Shown piece by piece: positions 1 through 9,624 of a stretch of 64,000 bases of DNA. The translations under genes and the position numbers were made by a program. Position 1 is the first letter of the stretch. Each line of letters begins with the position of its first letter. Source of the DNA: Thraustochytrium sp. TN22 (lineage: Eukaryota; Sar; Bigyra; Thraustochytrida; Thraustochytriidae); contig JABLUY010000047.1 of assembly GCA_013306675.1 (NCBI GenBank), positions 1 to 64,000 of the forward strand, written 5' to 3'. Below the pieces are notes generated by a model. It saw nothing but the letters and a program-made list of their open reading frames with translations. It had not been told where the DNA came from and made no database searches.

Positions 1-1
1 C

Positions 2-178
2 GCCGTGCACGAGTCCGAGACGCACCTCGAGGGCTACGCGGACTTTCACGAGTACATCGAGTCGGTGCCTGACGTCTGCCCAAACCTTTTCCGGGACGTC
101 AAGTCGCTGCCTGTTCGGCGTGACTACTACGAGGAGGAGTCCTTTTTGGGTGAGCTCATCCGTCGATGCCTTGTCTAG
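2..178 (+). CDS. 3' end of an unidentified gene (partial)
   Basis: An open frame enters from the left edge (frame 2) and stops at 176-178, giving 58 residues rich in Asp, Glu and aromatic residues, for example YADFHEYIESVPDVCPNLF. The composition is protein-like and unlike the low-complexity sequence that follows. A GT donor-like site (G150-T151, context GG/GTGAGC) lies before the stop, so the exon may end near 149 and the gene may continue. I do not recognise the family. Confidence 0.4.
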   Translation, partial: AVHESETHLEGYADFHEYIESVPDVCPNLFRDVKSLPVRRDYYEEESFLGELIRRCLV

Positions 179-771
179 CTAGGATCTCTGGGCTTGAGCC
201 CGGACGATCTTTGTTTTCTCGTTTCGTTCCTTTGTCGTTGTTGAAGAAGCAACAGTTCGCATGTTATTTTGTCCTCGCGAGTCCTCTTCTGTCCGTCGTT
301 GCGGCGCGCCTTGTCATGGAACGTGTCGAACTAAGACGACCGATTGGTTGGCGCCGGAGCAGTCGTAGTCGCTGAGGTACGTGATGGAGGCCGTGGCGGC
401 GGGCTCCGACCCGAAGTCCGTGAACGTAGCGTCAGAAGCCATCCTCGGCAAAACAGTCGAGGAAGCTTCACGAATCCTATGGTACTTAGTAACTACGACA
501 AGTGTCTGGTGATCGAGAGTGGCCGCTCCAGCTCGCATCGCAAGGCTCCCTCGCTGCCATTGGATTGCGGTCTTGCAGCTCTGACCCGTCGCTGCTAGCC
601 AGCTCCCCCGATCGTGACACGTACAGGCAGTTTGCTCGTGCGTCCACATCGCACAGTCCTTCAAGCCCCGGCCTCTCCATGCGGCGCGCTGTAGCTCCAA
701 GCTCAAGTCGTCGACCTCGCCTGCGAGGTCTCCCACCTTCATCACCGGCTGCATACGCCTCATTCGACGAG

Positions 772-815
<44 letters not shown>

Positions 816-916
816 CCTCGTCCTCGTCCTTGTCCTCGTCCTCGTCCTCGTCCTTGTCCTCGTCCTCGTCCTCGTCCTCGTCGTCGCCCTCGTCCTCGTC
901 CTCGTCGTCGCCCTCA

Positions 917-947
<31 letters not shown>

Positions 948-1162
948 CACCATCCTCGTCCTCGTCGTCCTCGTCGTGGTTATTGTCGTCGTCCATTCGT
1001 GGCTTGGCCATGGTCGCCTGCGTCGACACCGGGCCCCAGGAGAGCAGCGAAGCAGCCCGAAATCAACGGCGCAGCGCTCGGAGGCGCCGAGCGTGACGGC
1101 GCCGAGCTCGAAGGCGGAGGCGGGCTCCACGGCGGGCGAGACCGGCGGCGGCGGCGACGTGA
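179..1162. other. Gene-poor stretch around the microsatellite
   Basis: Apart from the CTCGTC microsatellite and a CTAGCTAG motif at 175-182, I see no supportable gene. Open frames here are short or made of repeat. If the flanking 58-residue segment and the topoisomerase-like segment at 1,163 belong to one gene, this would be its intron, but no splice pair is convincing. Confidence 0.5.
766..984. repeat. CTCGTC hexanucleotide microsatellite
   Basis: About 220 bp of imperfect (CTCGTC)n with occasional CTTGTC, GTCGTC and CCCTCGTC variants. All six frames stay open across it, producing Leu-Val, Ser-rich or Glu-Asp-rich pseudo-proteins. No domain flanks it in any frame, so I treat it as non-coding repeat. 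Confidence 0.85.
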
Positions 1163-1447
1163 GCGGCTTCCGTACAACGAGGGTCCCATGAAGACTACTT
1201 TGAGGTGATCGACAACGCAGTGGACAACAGCATGCGCTCGGATGGGAAGGCGCCCACACCGTTGATCAAGGTGGTGCTCGATGCAGACCGTGTGATGGTG
1301 ACGAACGATGGCGCGGGCATTCCGGTCGTGAATTGTGACAAGAAAGGACGCCGAGTCCGGGCTGCGGCCGTGCCCGCGCAGCGCGGCGCCGCAGACTGGC
1401 CTGGTGGCAAGGCACAGGCAGGCCTGGCCTGCCAGCCTGGTACATGA
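1163..1447 (+). pseudogene. Topoisomerase IIA-like ATPase fragment (exon or remnant)
   Basis: The frame opens after a stop at 1160-1162. From about 1,187 it reads HEDYFEVIDNAVDNSM, then IKVVLDADRVMVTNDGAGIPVV up to about 1,340. This is the N-box (E, then DNA/DN) and the G1 box (DGxGIPVV) of the GHKL ATPase of type IIA topoisomerases. The homology stops soon after GIPVV, where the region leading to the ATP-lid should begin, and the frame runs on as low-complexity sequence to 1,447. No ATG precedes the homology. It may be one exon of a gene with unrecognised introns, or a decayed fragment of a second topoisomerase II. The intact homologue at the right end of the window has a different sequence, so this is not a recent copy of it. 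Confidence 0.45.
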
Positions 1448-2568
1448 GTCTCTTGCTAGAGCGAAGACGTTGCCGGCTCAACTTGCTTGAACTTCAAGTT
1501 GCCAGCCTCCAGGCTCCTTGCCAATGCGGTGCAGTCACTGCAGTGGTGCAAGTCGTCGGCAACCCGCGTTCTCCCGCTCCAAGGAGGAAAAGCCGCGATC
1601 AGCCTGATGCCTGTCGTCGCCGTATGATACCGTAACAGCGCAAAGTTACCACAAACAAAGAACAAAGTCAGTAAAAGCCGCGTGTCAGCCGCGTGCCGGG
1701 CCACGCGCAGTGCGACGCAGTGCGACGGCACACGCCCGGCTCGGGCCTTCACCTTTGAGATCAACGTGACTCGGTGACTCGGAGCCTGCAGCACTGCAAG
1801 TTCCCCGCGGCCCGCGACCGGGCGCCACCGTCAATGCCGTCCGACCGTCCGCCGCCACAACCGGGGCCTTCTCGATGGTCAAGCGCAAACGTCGCAGACA
1901 GAGATCCAAGTTGGTCGCTTCGCGAGCCGAGCCCGGCCGAGTCTCAGGCTCGGCAGGCTGCGAGCCAACTCGACGAGACGTGACGAGCGCCCCCAACGAC
2001 TGGCTGCAAGCCTTGCCAGGCCAAGGCCGCAAGGCGACGCAAGGGAACGCAACGCGCGACGGCCGCTCTCCAACCAACCAACACGATCACCGCTGACGGC
2101 CGCAGCGAGCAGCCCGGCCCGGCGTTCGAGAAGGCCGTGGTTGTGGCGGCAGCGAACCGTGACTCAGACGGCGAGCACTCCAAGTTGCACAAGTCTTGCA
2201 GAGCAGCCTCACTGCAACTCGAACCTCAAGATGGACTCGAACCGTGGCGAATGCCAGTGGGAGCGTGTGCCGCCAGTGCCGCCGCGCGTGGCGTGCGTGG
2301 CGCCTAACGTTGGCGCGGCCGCCGGTGTTCCTCCGGCCAAATCCTTGGTTCGTCACGTCCAGCGCTCGAGAAGGCGCGGTTGCGCGAGAGCGGCGGCAGG
2401 CACCAGACCTCAAACGGAGCGGGCAGCGGAGCTGGGCGGCCTGCGCGGCGGCGGGCGGGCGGGCGGGCGGGCCGGCGGCGGCGGCGGCGGCGGGCGGCGC
2501 AACGCGTCGACGAGCGGCGCTGCTGGGCAGCTGCGGTGGCGACGGGCGGCGACGGCAGTTCGAAGAAC
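1448..2568. other. Intergenic, upstream of the TIR gene
   Basis: No supportable gene. Open frames are short or shadow each other. The last 200 bp (about 2,370-2,568) are GC-rich with GGGC runs. The frame of the next gene is open back to 2,380 without protein-like features, so this part is probably promoter and 5' leader. Confidence 0.5.
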
Positions 2569-5016
2569 ATGGCGGCACGGGACGAGGATCTCGGCGGCGT
2601 CTCGCAGAGGCCTGACGACGCGAACTCGGTCGGGTCGAGCCAGAGCCATGGCGAGGGCGATAATGACAGCCCGGAACAGGCGCCGTGTTCGCAGCGCTCG
2701 TTCGAGTCCACGTTCGATTACTCGCTCCAGTCGACGATCCCCATGTCGCAGGGGGGGGGTTTCGACGAAGAATTTAGTGACAAGGCGCAGGCGCAATCCA
2801 AGATGCTGGACGAGAGCGCGGCGGCAGCGCCAGCGGCACCTTCTACCACTTCCGAACGCGTGCACACCGAGACTCTGGTGCGGCTCTTCGCGCAGTGGTG
2901 CTCCGATCTCGTCTCCGCCGGCCGCTGGCTGTACAGTGTGCGCGTGCAGGTCGTCACTGCGAATGGCGAAGGCGATGCCGCCGCTCAAACCTCGGGTGCT
3001 GAACTCTCGCCCACTATCAGCATCCACCATGGCGCCAAGCTCACAGTCGTCCTGGAGCACGTAGACCAAGGGGCGGCGGCAGGCCGCGAGGACACGCCTG
3101 TGCCTAATGGCTCGCTGGGCTCGGACGCGCTTAGCGTCGGGCAGGACACTACCACGGACACCATGTACTTTGTCAGCTGCGATACCGACCTAGATGTGAG
3201 TCTTGAACTCGAGCATGCCAACCCGCACCTCCGCGCACGATTCTTCGTGGACGACGTCGAGCGCATGCTCCTGCCCATCAACGAAGGCAGCGGCCTTCAA
3301 GAGGGAAGCAGCGCCCGGATGGCCTCCGGGGGTAGCGGCGATGGCGGCGGCGGCGATGACGATGACGATGGCGATGACGATGGCGATGACGATGGCGATG
3401 ACATTGGCGATGGTAATGACGGCGACGGCAACGACAAGGCGGCGCGGGACAGCGCGGACGACCCATCCAAGAAGAAGCGCAAGAAGGGAGATGAGCCTCA
3501 GGACGAGGCAGCGCCAGCGGAAGCGAACGCGCCTCACACGCGAGGCCGTCTACGCCGCCAGGCCAGCCTGCTTGCCGAGAAGCGCATGAGAAGCGCCGCT
3601 GCGGCCGAGCGACGCGCCAAGTGCGGTGCACCGGCTGGCCCCGATCCGCCCCAGCCCCAGGACGCCGATCCGTCCCGGGTAGCCTCCCCGCCGCGCGCAG
3701 GGAAGCGAAGCTCGCCGCGAAGGACGCGCATGCAACGGGAAGCCTCGCCACAGCCGCGGATCAACGGCAACGAGTGCACCACCGTGGCGGCGCTGGCGCC
3801 CGCGCCCGTGACCCGACCATCTCGAGCAAGAGGCCCGGCCGTGCCTGCGCAGCCCCCGCCCAAGACGCGCCGAGTCTCCGAAGACGCGCAGGCGGCGGCC
3901 GCCGCGGCGACCCCGGTGCTGCCGCCGGCTGACGCGCAAAAGCTGCAGATCTCCGTCTTCGGGCCCAGGAGCATGGCAGATTTGTGGGACGACACACCGG
4001 ACGACATCGGCAATCGCAGCAACGGTAGCCTCGATAGCCTCTGCAGTCAGGGTGGCTCCTGTCAGGTGACGGTCTGGCTGCACTCACCGGAGGCAGCGGC
4101 CGGTCTTGCAAGTGACGAGCTGGAGAAATCGAATCGACACCTGATCGAGTCCAAGGTCGGCATTCGTGTGCTTCGGCCGAGCAATCCAATCCTGGTGAGC
4201 GCGCATTTCATCAGTCGCAGCGACGGGCTTGAGGCCGATAGCGAGCGATGCCTTGAGCAACAATGGTGGGGTGACGCCACGAACTTCCCCTTCTCCCTAC
4301 AGTGTGACCTGTCAAAGACTAGGGCTCCTCGGTTCGATGTACATGTCCACGTCGCGACGCAGCCCGCGGTGTACGTGCCAGTTCGCTTATTCTGCCGCTC
4401 CGCTTTCAAGATGCCTCTTCGTCAGCCTCACCTCATGCCGCCTCTTCCCCGGCGAGCGCATCTCATGCCGCCGCTTGCGCATGGCTTCGATCACCACATC
4501 TTCTTCAGCTACCGGCGCACGAAGGTGGGGATCCCCAAGCTCTTGTCCGCCGAGCTCAATCGCCAGTATGGCTACACGTCCTTCATCGACACGAGGAGTC
4601 TGCGGGCTGGCGTGGAGTACCAGAAGACGCTCGAGGAAAGCCTCCAAGCTGCCACCTTCGTTGTGGCGATCTTTACCGCGGCACCGTCCGCCCGTGACGG
4701 CTACCGCAAGCACCTTTCCTCGCTTGGGAGCATCAAGGAGTGGGTGCGCTCGCACGCGCGTGGAGGCACAACCACGGACTGGTGCTACCGCGAGCTCCAG
4801 CTCGCCTTCAACCTCGGCAAGGTGGTGATTCCCATTTACGCTGGCGTGGAGCGCGAAGAAGAGAACAAAGATCTACCAGACGACATCGCATGGCTTGCAT
4901 CTCGTCAATGCATTGAATCGTCCTCTGAATATGATGATGATGACAAGTTCGTCAAGGAAATCCACGAGACCATCCAGTACAACCTCCAGAGAAAACAAGT
5001 CTGCCCCGGGCCGTGA
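2569..5016 (+). CDS. TIR-domain protein with acidic, NLS-bearing N-terminal region
   Basis: 815 residues from the ATG at 2,569; the open frame extends further upstream but is Arg/Gly-rich. The C-terminal part (about 640-815) is a TIR domain. It has a first strand HHIFFSYRR (D641 to R649), then a FIDTRSL strand, a strand ending in VVAIFT, the W738-C739-x2-E742 motif, and an IPIY strand. In TIR NADases (SARM1, plant TIRs) the catalytic glutamate sits in an equivalent W-C-x2-E segment, so E742 is the candidate catalytic residue; NAD+ cleavage is inferred. The N-terminal half is low complexity with a DDDDGDD tract encoded at about 3,350-3,425 and a basic KKKRKK cluster (residues 301-306) that could be a nuclear localisation signal. 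Two beta-rich segments (about 90-240 and 460-620) have no family I recognise. It is convergent with the carrier gene, with 137 bp between the stops. Confidence 0.8.
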   Translation: MAARDEDLGGVSQRPDDANSVGSSQSHGEGDNDSPEQAPCSQRSFESTFDYSLQSTIPMSQGGGFDEEFSDKAQAQSKMLDESAAAAPAAPSTTSERVHTETLVRLFAQWCSDLVSAGRWLYSVRVQVVTANGEGDAAAQTSGAELSPTISIHHGAKLTVVLEHVDQGAAAGREDTPVPNGSLGSDALSVGQDTTTDTMYFVSCDTDLDVSLELEHANPHLRARFFVDDVERMLLPINEGSGLQEGSSARMASGGSGDGGGGDDDDDGDDDGDDDGDDIGDGNDGDGNDKAARDSADDPSKKKRKKGDEPQDEAAPAEANAPHTRGRLRRQASLLAEKRMRSAAAAERRAKCGAPAGPDPPQPQDADPSRVASPPRAGKRSSPRRTRMQREASPQPRINGNECTTVAALAPAPVTRPSRARGPAVPAQPPPKTRRVSEDAQAAAAAATPVLPPADAQKLQISVFGPRSMADLWDDTPDDIGNRSNGSLDSLCSQGGSCQVTVWLHSPEAAAGLASDELEKSNRHLIESKVGIRVLRPSNPILVSAHFISRSDGLEADSERCLEQQWWGDATNFPFSLQCDLSKTRAPRFDVHVHVATQPAVYVPVRLFCRSAFKMPLRQPHLMPPLPRRAHLMPPLAHGFDHHIFFSYRRTKVGIPKLLSAELNRQYGYTSFIDTRSLRAGVEYQKTLEESLQAATFVVAIFTAAPSARDGYRKHLSSLGSIKEWVRSHARGGTTTDWCYRELQLAFNLGKVVIPIYAGVEREEENKDLPDDIAWLASRQCIESSSEYDDDDKFVKEIHETIQYNLQRKQVCPGP

Positions 5017-5153
5017 CCCAGCGGACTCATTGCTAGAGAGTGACGACTCGTTTGTTTCATGTACATGTACGCATCTGCCTCTGTCTGTTTCCCGTGCGTG
5101 CAACTTGATGAACGCCGTTGCCGTTGCGCTGGCGATATGGTGTATCCCGTGGA

Positions 5154-6068
5154 CTATGCGCCGGGGCTCCTTTGCTTGCCGCCGGCCAAGAGCCTGCGTG
5201 CCACCTCGACGAACTCCTCCTTGGTGGTGAGGAGGAGCGCCGTGGACAGGGTGGACTTTCCTAGCTGCTCCTTGAGGCCCTTGTACAGGCCTTGCGGGCC
5301 CTCGTGGGTCCAAATGTGGCGCAGCGTCGCGGCGAGTGTCGCGGGCATCCCGCTACCTGGGTGGCGGGCTGCCGCCTGCATGAAGACCTTGGCGCGAATG
5401 AGCGGGTAAATGAGCGAAAGCGTGAACGCCTTGGTCGCCATGCCGAGCAGGAAGAGCTGGCGCGCCGTGAGCACGTCTTGATGCAGGCGGCGCAGTAGCA
5501 GCGCCTTGGCGCGGTCAAAGGTGGTGAACTGCAGCGCGGGGTTCAGGCCAAGGAGCAGCGAGGCGCGAAAGCCCGTCCACAAGCTCAGGATGCCCGTCGG
5601 GTGCGCGAGCGCCGCGCGAAGGTGTCGGACGACCCCGCCGCCGTCATCCGCGTCGACCGGGTGCTCCGCCACGATCCGCGTGGTCAGCGTATCTACCGGG
5701 TGCGCGACGATTTGCGTGACGCAGGCGGCGCAGAAGCCGCTGAGTAGCGCCTCGAGCGCCGACAGCTCGCGCTGCAGCACGACGCGCAGCTTTCCGGCCA
5801 GCGCTGCCGACACCCAAAAGTACAACGCGTCTGAGAGCACAGCGCGCGCCAGCACCGGCGTCACCCCTTGCAGGAGGCCGCGCGGCCCGCTCGCGGCCAG
5901 CGCCTCCCGCACCACCTCGCCCGCGCCGCTGTACTTGGCGCCGTGCGCCTGCAGCCTGGTCTTGACCAGCTCCAACGGGAAGAACGTCACCGTCGCGACG
6001 GCCGCGCCCAGGCCAGCGCCGGCGGCCTGCACCAGCGCCTCCGCCGCCGCCGCGTCCTCGTGCGCCAT
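5154..6068 (-). CDS. Mitochondrial-carrier-family transporter, peroxisomal adenine nucleotide carrier type (PMP34/SLC25A17-like)
   Basis: 304 residues, the usual carrier length. Three repeats are visible with signature motifs PLELVK (31-36), PVDTLT (124-129) and PLIRAK (222-227); the third is degenerate. The repeat 2-3 region has GLNPALQFTTFD, and an N-P-A-[IL]-Q segment is typical of peroxisomal ATP/CoA/NAD carriers of the SLC25A17, ANT1 and PXN group. A six-helix membrane protein exchanging nucleotides or cofactors across an organelle membrane is expected; substrate and organelle are inferred. The frame is open 86 residues upstream, but MAHEDA is chosen because the transmembrane homology begins about 10 residues later and the upstream part looks non-coding. 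Confidence 0.8.
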   Translation of the reverse strand: MAHEDAAAAEALVQAAGAGLGAAVATVTFFPLELVKTRLQAHGAKYSGAGEVVREALAASGPRGLLQGVTPVLARAVLSDALYFWVSAALAGKLRVVLQRELSALEALLSGFCAACVTQIVAHPVDTLTTRIVAEHPVDADDGGGVVRHLRAALAHPTGILSLWTGFRASLLLGLNPALQFTTFDRAKALLLRRLHQDVLTARQLFLLGMATKAFTLSLIYPLIRAKVFMQAAARHPGSGMPATLAATLRHIWTHEGPQGLYKGLKEQLGKSTLSTALLLTTKEEFVEVARRLLAGGKQRSPGA

Positions 6069-6844
6069 CCTGCTCGCGCTGCGCGCCGCCGCGTGGCCGC
6101 GTGCGACCGAGTCCGCCGGTTCTGGTTCTGCCGGCGCCGCCAACAGACAATGTAGTTTGTCACAACTGCACGAGCCGCCGCCGCACGTCCCGCACGCCCG
6201 CGACTCGGAGGCGCTGCCAGGCCAGTGCAGTGGGCCCGATCCGGGGCTCTTGGAGTCGCCGCGAGGGATCTTCAACAACGTTGAACTTGACGCGACCCAG
6301 CTACGGCGCGAACTTACTTCCTGCAAGACTCGACAATGATTGACAGTGGATGACGATGTAATGTCACCGGCCGCGGGCCCGAGGCGCCGCGGGCCCCGGG
6401 GCTCTCGTTGCGAGCCTTACGCCGGCGCGAACTTCAAAGCCCGCAAACTCGACAACGATTGAGCGTGAATAATCAAAGGCAGGTCAAGACGATGCCGCCG
6501 CCGCCCGTGCCGCACGCCCGCGAGGCGCGCGGGCCCGAGGCGGGGCTCTCGTCGCGAGGGATGGGCTCGGGCCAAGCAGCCTAACGCGAGGCCGCCGCTG
6601 ACGCACGCAGCTCCGGCGCGAACTTCTTAGGTTGTTGAAGCCCGCAAAAGTCGAAGCCCTAGGCCGAGCCAAGCGGCGGTCACGGCGGCCGCGCGGCGGC
6701 GGCGGCGGCGGCACTGCAGGCGGCGGCCGGGCAGCGCAAGGCGCGGGTTGCGGCGTGCAGGTCGCGGCGGCGTGCAGGCAGGGCAGGGCAGGGCAGGGCA
6801 GGGCAGGGCAGGGCAGGGCAGGGCAGGGCCCGGGCCGGGCCGGC
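6069..6844. other. Divergent intergenic region between carrier and Misato genes
   Basis: About 780 bp between two divergent starts, so probably a shared promoter region. It has short near-repeats (CCCGCAAA-type segments near 6,437 and 6,642) and ends in a GGGCA pentanucleotide repeat. No open frame with protein-like content was found. Confidence 0.5.
6781..6830. repeat. GGGCA pentanucleotide repeat
   Basis: Nine exact GGGCA units plus a tenth ending GGGCC, finishing 14 bp before the Misato ATG. On the sense strand this would be a purine-rich 5' leader element or promoter-proximal repeat; no function is evident. Confidence 0.9.
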
Positions 6845-8827
6845 ATGGCGGCGCTCGCCGGCGCGAGCGACTGGTCGACGGGCGGCGGCGGCGGCGAGGT
6901 GCTGACGCTGCAGCTGGGGCGCGCGAGCAACTTCGCCGGCGCGCACTTCTGGAATGCGCAGGACGAGCTGCTGGAGCTGGACCGCGACGAGCGGTCGGGC
7001 GCTGCGGGGCACGAGCGCGCCGACCAGGCAGGCTGGGTCGAGGCCGTCGCGGACGCGGCCGGCGGCGGCCGCGCCGCAGCGCAGGACGGCCGCGAACTGA
7101 GGCCGGAGCTTCTCTTCCGCGTGAGCGAGCACGCTGCCACGCCGCGCCTCGTGGCCGTCGACTTCCGGCGCGGCGTCGGCGCGCTCAAGCCGCTGCAGGC
7201 GCTCGTCAGCGGCGCGCCCAAGGATCTCTTCGAGCTCAGCGACGAGGACCTCGCTGGCCAGACGCAGGCCGTCTGGGACGGCCCCGTGCAGGTGAGTCGC
7301 GAGCGGCCTCTGGCACAGAACGCCTTTCTCGATTGGCTTGAGCAGGGCGCCTCGGCAGTCCAGGGCGTCGCGCTCGGCGCCGGCGGCGGGGGCGGCGCCA
7401 AGGACCCCTTTCAGCACCAGCACCAGCACCAGCACTATCAGCAAGCGCATAGCGAGCAGCTCGAGGACGGCGACGACCAGGAGGAGCAGGACCTCTACGA
7501 GGCGCGCCGCGTGCGGGACGAGGACGTCAAGTCCTGGGGCGACTTCTTCAAGTCCAACGTGCACGAGCGCAGCGTCTGCCTGCTGCACCGCTACGGAGAG
7601 TCCGACTTCGACACCTTCAATGCCGGCCACGAGGCAGCGCTTCAGGGCAACCAGCTTGACCATGTGCTCGAGTCCGTGCGCTTTTACCTCGAGGAGTGCG
7701 ACCGCCTCCAGGGCGTGCACGCGCTCGTCGACATCAACACCGGCTTCGGCTCCATCGCACAGACCATTTTGCAGGAGATCCGCGAGGAGGCCCGCAGTGC
7801 CGCCATCTGGTGCCTCGGCGTCGTGGAGCCCACGCCAACGCGCGCCTCGCCCGAGGCGCACATTACTGCGATGCGCAAGCGCGCCACCAACGAGGCCATC
7901 GCGCTGGCCACCTTCTCGCGCCTCTGCCACCTTTACACGCCCGTACCGCTCTACGCACTGCAGGAGGACCCAGCGCGCCTCGCCGCGCTTCCTTACCTTG
8001 CCAAGGACCGTTTCGACGCCTCGTCGCTTTTCCACACCACGTCTCTGGTCGGCGCAGCCGTCGACGCCGCGTCCACGCCCTACCGCCTAGCTCGCCCGGC
8101 GCACGGCGTGCATGCGGCGGCGACGCTGGCCGAGGTATGCGCCCGCGCAGGGCCCTCCGAGGACACGCGCATCGCGGGCCTGCACGTCTCGCTGCCCTTT
8201 CCGCACCCGGATATCTCCCCCACGGACCTCGGCGAGCTCCTCTCGCACGCGGATCCCCTGCACGAGCGCAAGCCTGTCGTGGGGCTCGACCTCTCCGCGG
8301 CGCTCCCGTACACGAAGCCGACCAGGACGCCCTCGCCCGCGGTCAAGGTGCACGGCGCCAGCCTCGTGCTGCGGGGCAACCGGCCGGCACGCACCGACGC
8401 CATCGCGCGCCGCGACCTCGAGACAGCACTCGGCGCCTACCTGGACCGCACGCGACTCTCGCTCACGCCCGCGCCGCTCATCTGCTGCGCCGCGACGCCG
8501 AGCCCCATCACGCTCGCGCACCCTGACATCTTCCGCAACCAGGTGCTTGGCGTCCACGGCGAGATTGCGGTGGGCCGCAAGACCCCGCCGGTCTCCATGC
8601 CGGCACTCGTGAGCCTCGCCTCCTCCACGCGCTCCGCCGCCAATATCCTTCACGCGCAGGACGCCCTGCGCGCCCCAAGCCTCGCCACCCGCATGCAGTA
8701 CGCGAGGGGCCCCGCCGGTCTCGGCCAGGACGAGTGGACCGTCCTGCGCGAGGACGTGGCGCACAACATTGCCCCAGCGTACGGCCTCGAAGACCCGGGC
8801 TCTGACGATGCTGACTTGGACAGTTGA
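6845..8827 (+). CDS. Misato/DML1 family tubulin-like protein
   Basis: 660 residues. The N-terminus has EVLTLQLGRASNFAGAHFWN, matching the Misato opening strand and the W-N-x-Q-D segment (residues about 18-40). A second hallmark block begins FNAGHEAALQ and continues into RFYLEECDRLQG and a DINTGFGS segment, the degenerate tubulin-type nucleotide-binding region of the family. Misato (MSTO1) and yeast Dml1 are linked to mitochondrial distribution, fusion and mtDNA inheritance. A QHQHQHQH stretch (CAGCAC repeat near 7,413-7,440) interrupts the conserved blocks. The frame extends upstream through the GGGCA repeat, but the ATG at 6,845 sits directly before the conserved N-terminus. Confidence 0.88.
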   Translation: MAALAGASDWSTGGGGGEVLTLQLGRASNFAGAHFWNAQDELLELDRDERSGAAGHERADQAGWVEAVADAAGGGRAAAQDGRELRPELLFRVSEHAATPRLVAVDFRRGVGALKPLQALVSGAPKDLFELSDEDLAGQTQAVWDGPVQVSRERPLAQNAFLDWLEQGASAVQGVALGAGGGGGAKDPFQHQHQHQHYQQAHSEQLEDGDDQEEQDLYEARRVRDEDVKSWGDFFKSNVHERSVCLLHRYGESDFDTFNAGHEAALQGNQLDHVLESVRFYLEECDRLQGVHALVDINTGFGSIAQTILQEIREEARSAAIWCLGVVEPTPTRASPEAHITAMRKRATNEAIALATFSRLCHLYTPVPLYALQEDPARLAALPYLAKDRFDASSLFHTTSLVGAAVDAASTPYRLARPAHGVHAAATLAEVCARAGPSEDTRIAGLHVSLPFPHPDISPTDLGELLSHADPLHERKPVVGLDLSAALPYTKPTRTPSPAVKVHGASLVLRGNRPARTDAIARRDLETALGAYLDRTRLSLTPAPLICCAATPSPITLAHPDIFRNQVLGVHGEIAVGRKTPPVSMPALVSLASSTRSAANILHAQDALRAPSLATRMQYARGPAGLGQDEWTVLREDVAHNIAPAYGLEDPGSDDADLDS

Positions 8828-9624
8828 TTCTGTGCGCATATCGACCGACCCCAGCTCCGGATTCGCCTGCAATGCAGACGAAGACCGTGCAGCGCCCGTG
8901 TGCTTGCTCAAAAGGCCATGCAGCGCTCGTGCCCTGTGCCGTGCGGTGCTCATGCCGACGACATTTTCCACCAATTCCGCGCAACGCTTGTGCGTACGAC
9001 CGCCAATGCCGCGCCACGATCTCGCGCGCTAGCCTTTCTTGCCACAACCACCACTGCAAGATCTCCACGTCTCACTCCTGTCACTAAAGTCTATGTCCGT
9101 GCGCACGTTCTTTTGTCCGCGAGTCGCCCATGCGAGGCGATACGAGCTGCGCCTGCCTGGCCCCGCGCGGCGCCCTTTTTCCGAGTCCCGCGCCGCGCCC
9201 ACCTCGTCCCAGTCCCGGCTGCCCCGTGCTCGCGCTCCCTTGAGATCCCTCGCAGCTGGCCCCCACCCCGCATTCTGCGTGCGTCGGCGAGCGTCTCCAG
9301 CGTGCTGGCTTGCCCTGCCTCCGCGCGACGCCCCCGACGCCCGAGTTGGCCTGCGCCAGCTCGACGGCCAGGTCCAGGTCCAGGTCCAGGTCCGGGTTCG
9401 CGCCCTCGTCTACGAAGCGCCCCAAGCCGCAAGAAGCGGCCCAACCACGCGGCGCAGCCGCGGCCTGAGCGCTCCAGAGCAGAGCTGCGCGCGGGCGCGG
9501 GGCGGCGCGGCGCGGCGCGGCTGTGCGGCGCGGCGCGGCGCGGGCGGGGCGCGGCGGCGCGGCTGTGCGGCGCGGCGCGGCGGTGCGGCGCGGCTGTGCG
9601 GCGCGGCGGCGCGGCGGCGCAGCC
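8828..9624. other. Intergenic, upstream of galectin-RRM gene
   Basis: No supportable gene. From about 9,490 to 9,620 the sequence is a tandem-like run of GCGGCGCGGC units ending at the next ATG. A short CAGGTC repeat (about 9,370-9,393) is also present. Confidence 0.5.

Noticed and set aside
502-1191. Leu/Val-rich 229-residue frame with apparent membrane-like stretch
   Set aside because: The hydrophobic run comes entirely from the CTCGTC microsatellite, which reads open in every frame.
2380-2568. N-terminal extension of the TIR protein
   Set aside because: The extra 63 residues are Arg/Gly-rich products of GGC/CGG runs and lack protein-like features. The ATG at 2,569 precedes ordinary sequence.
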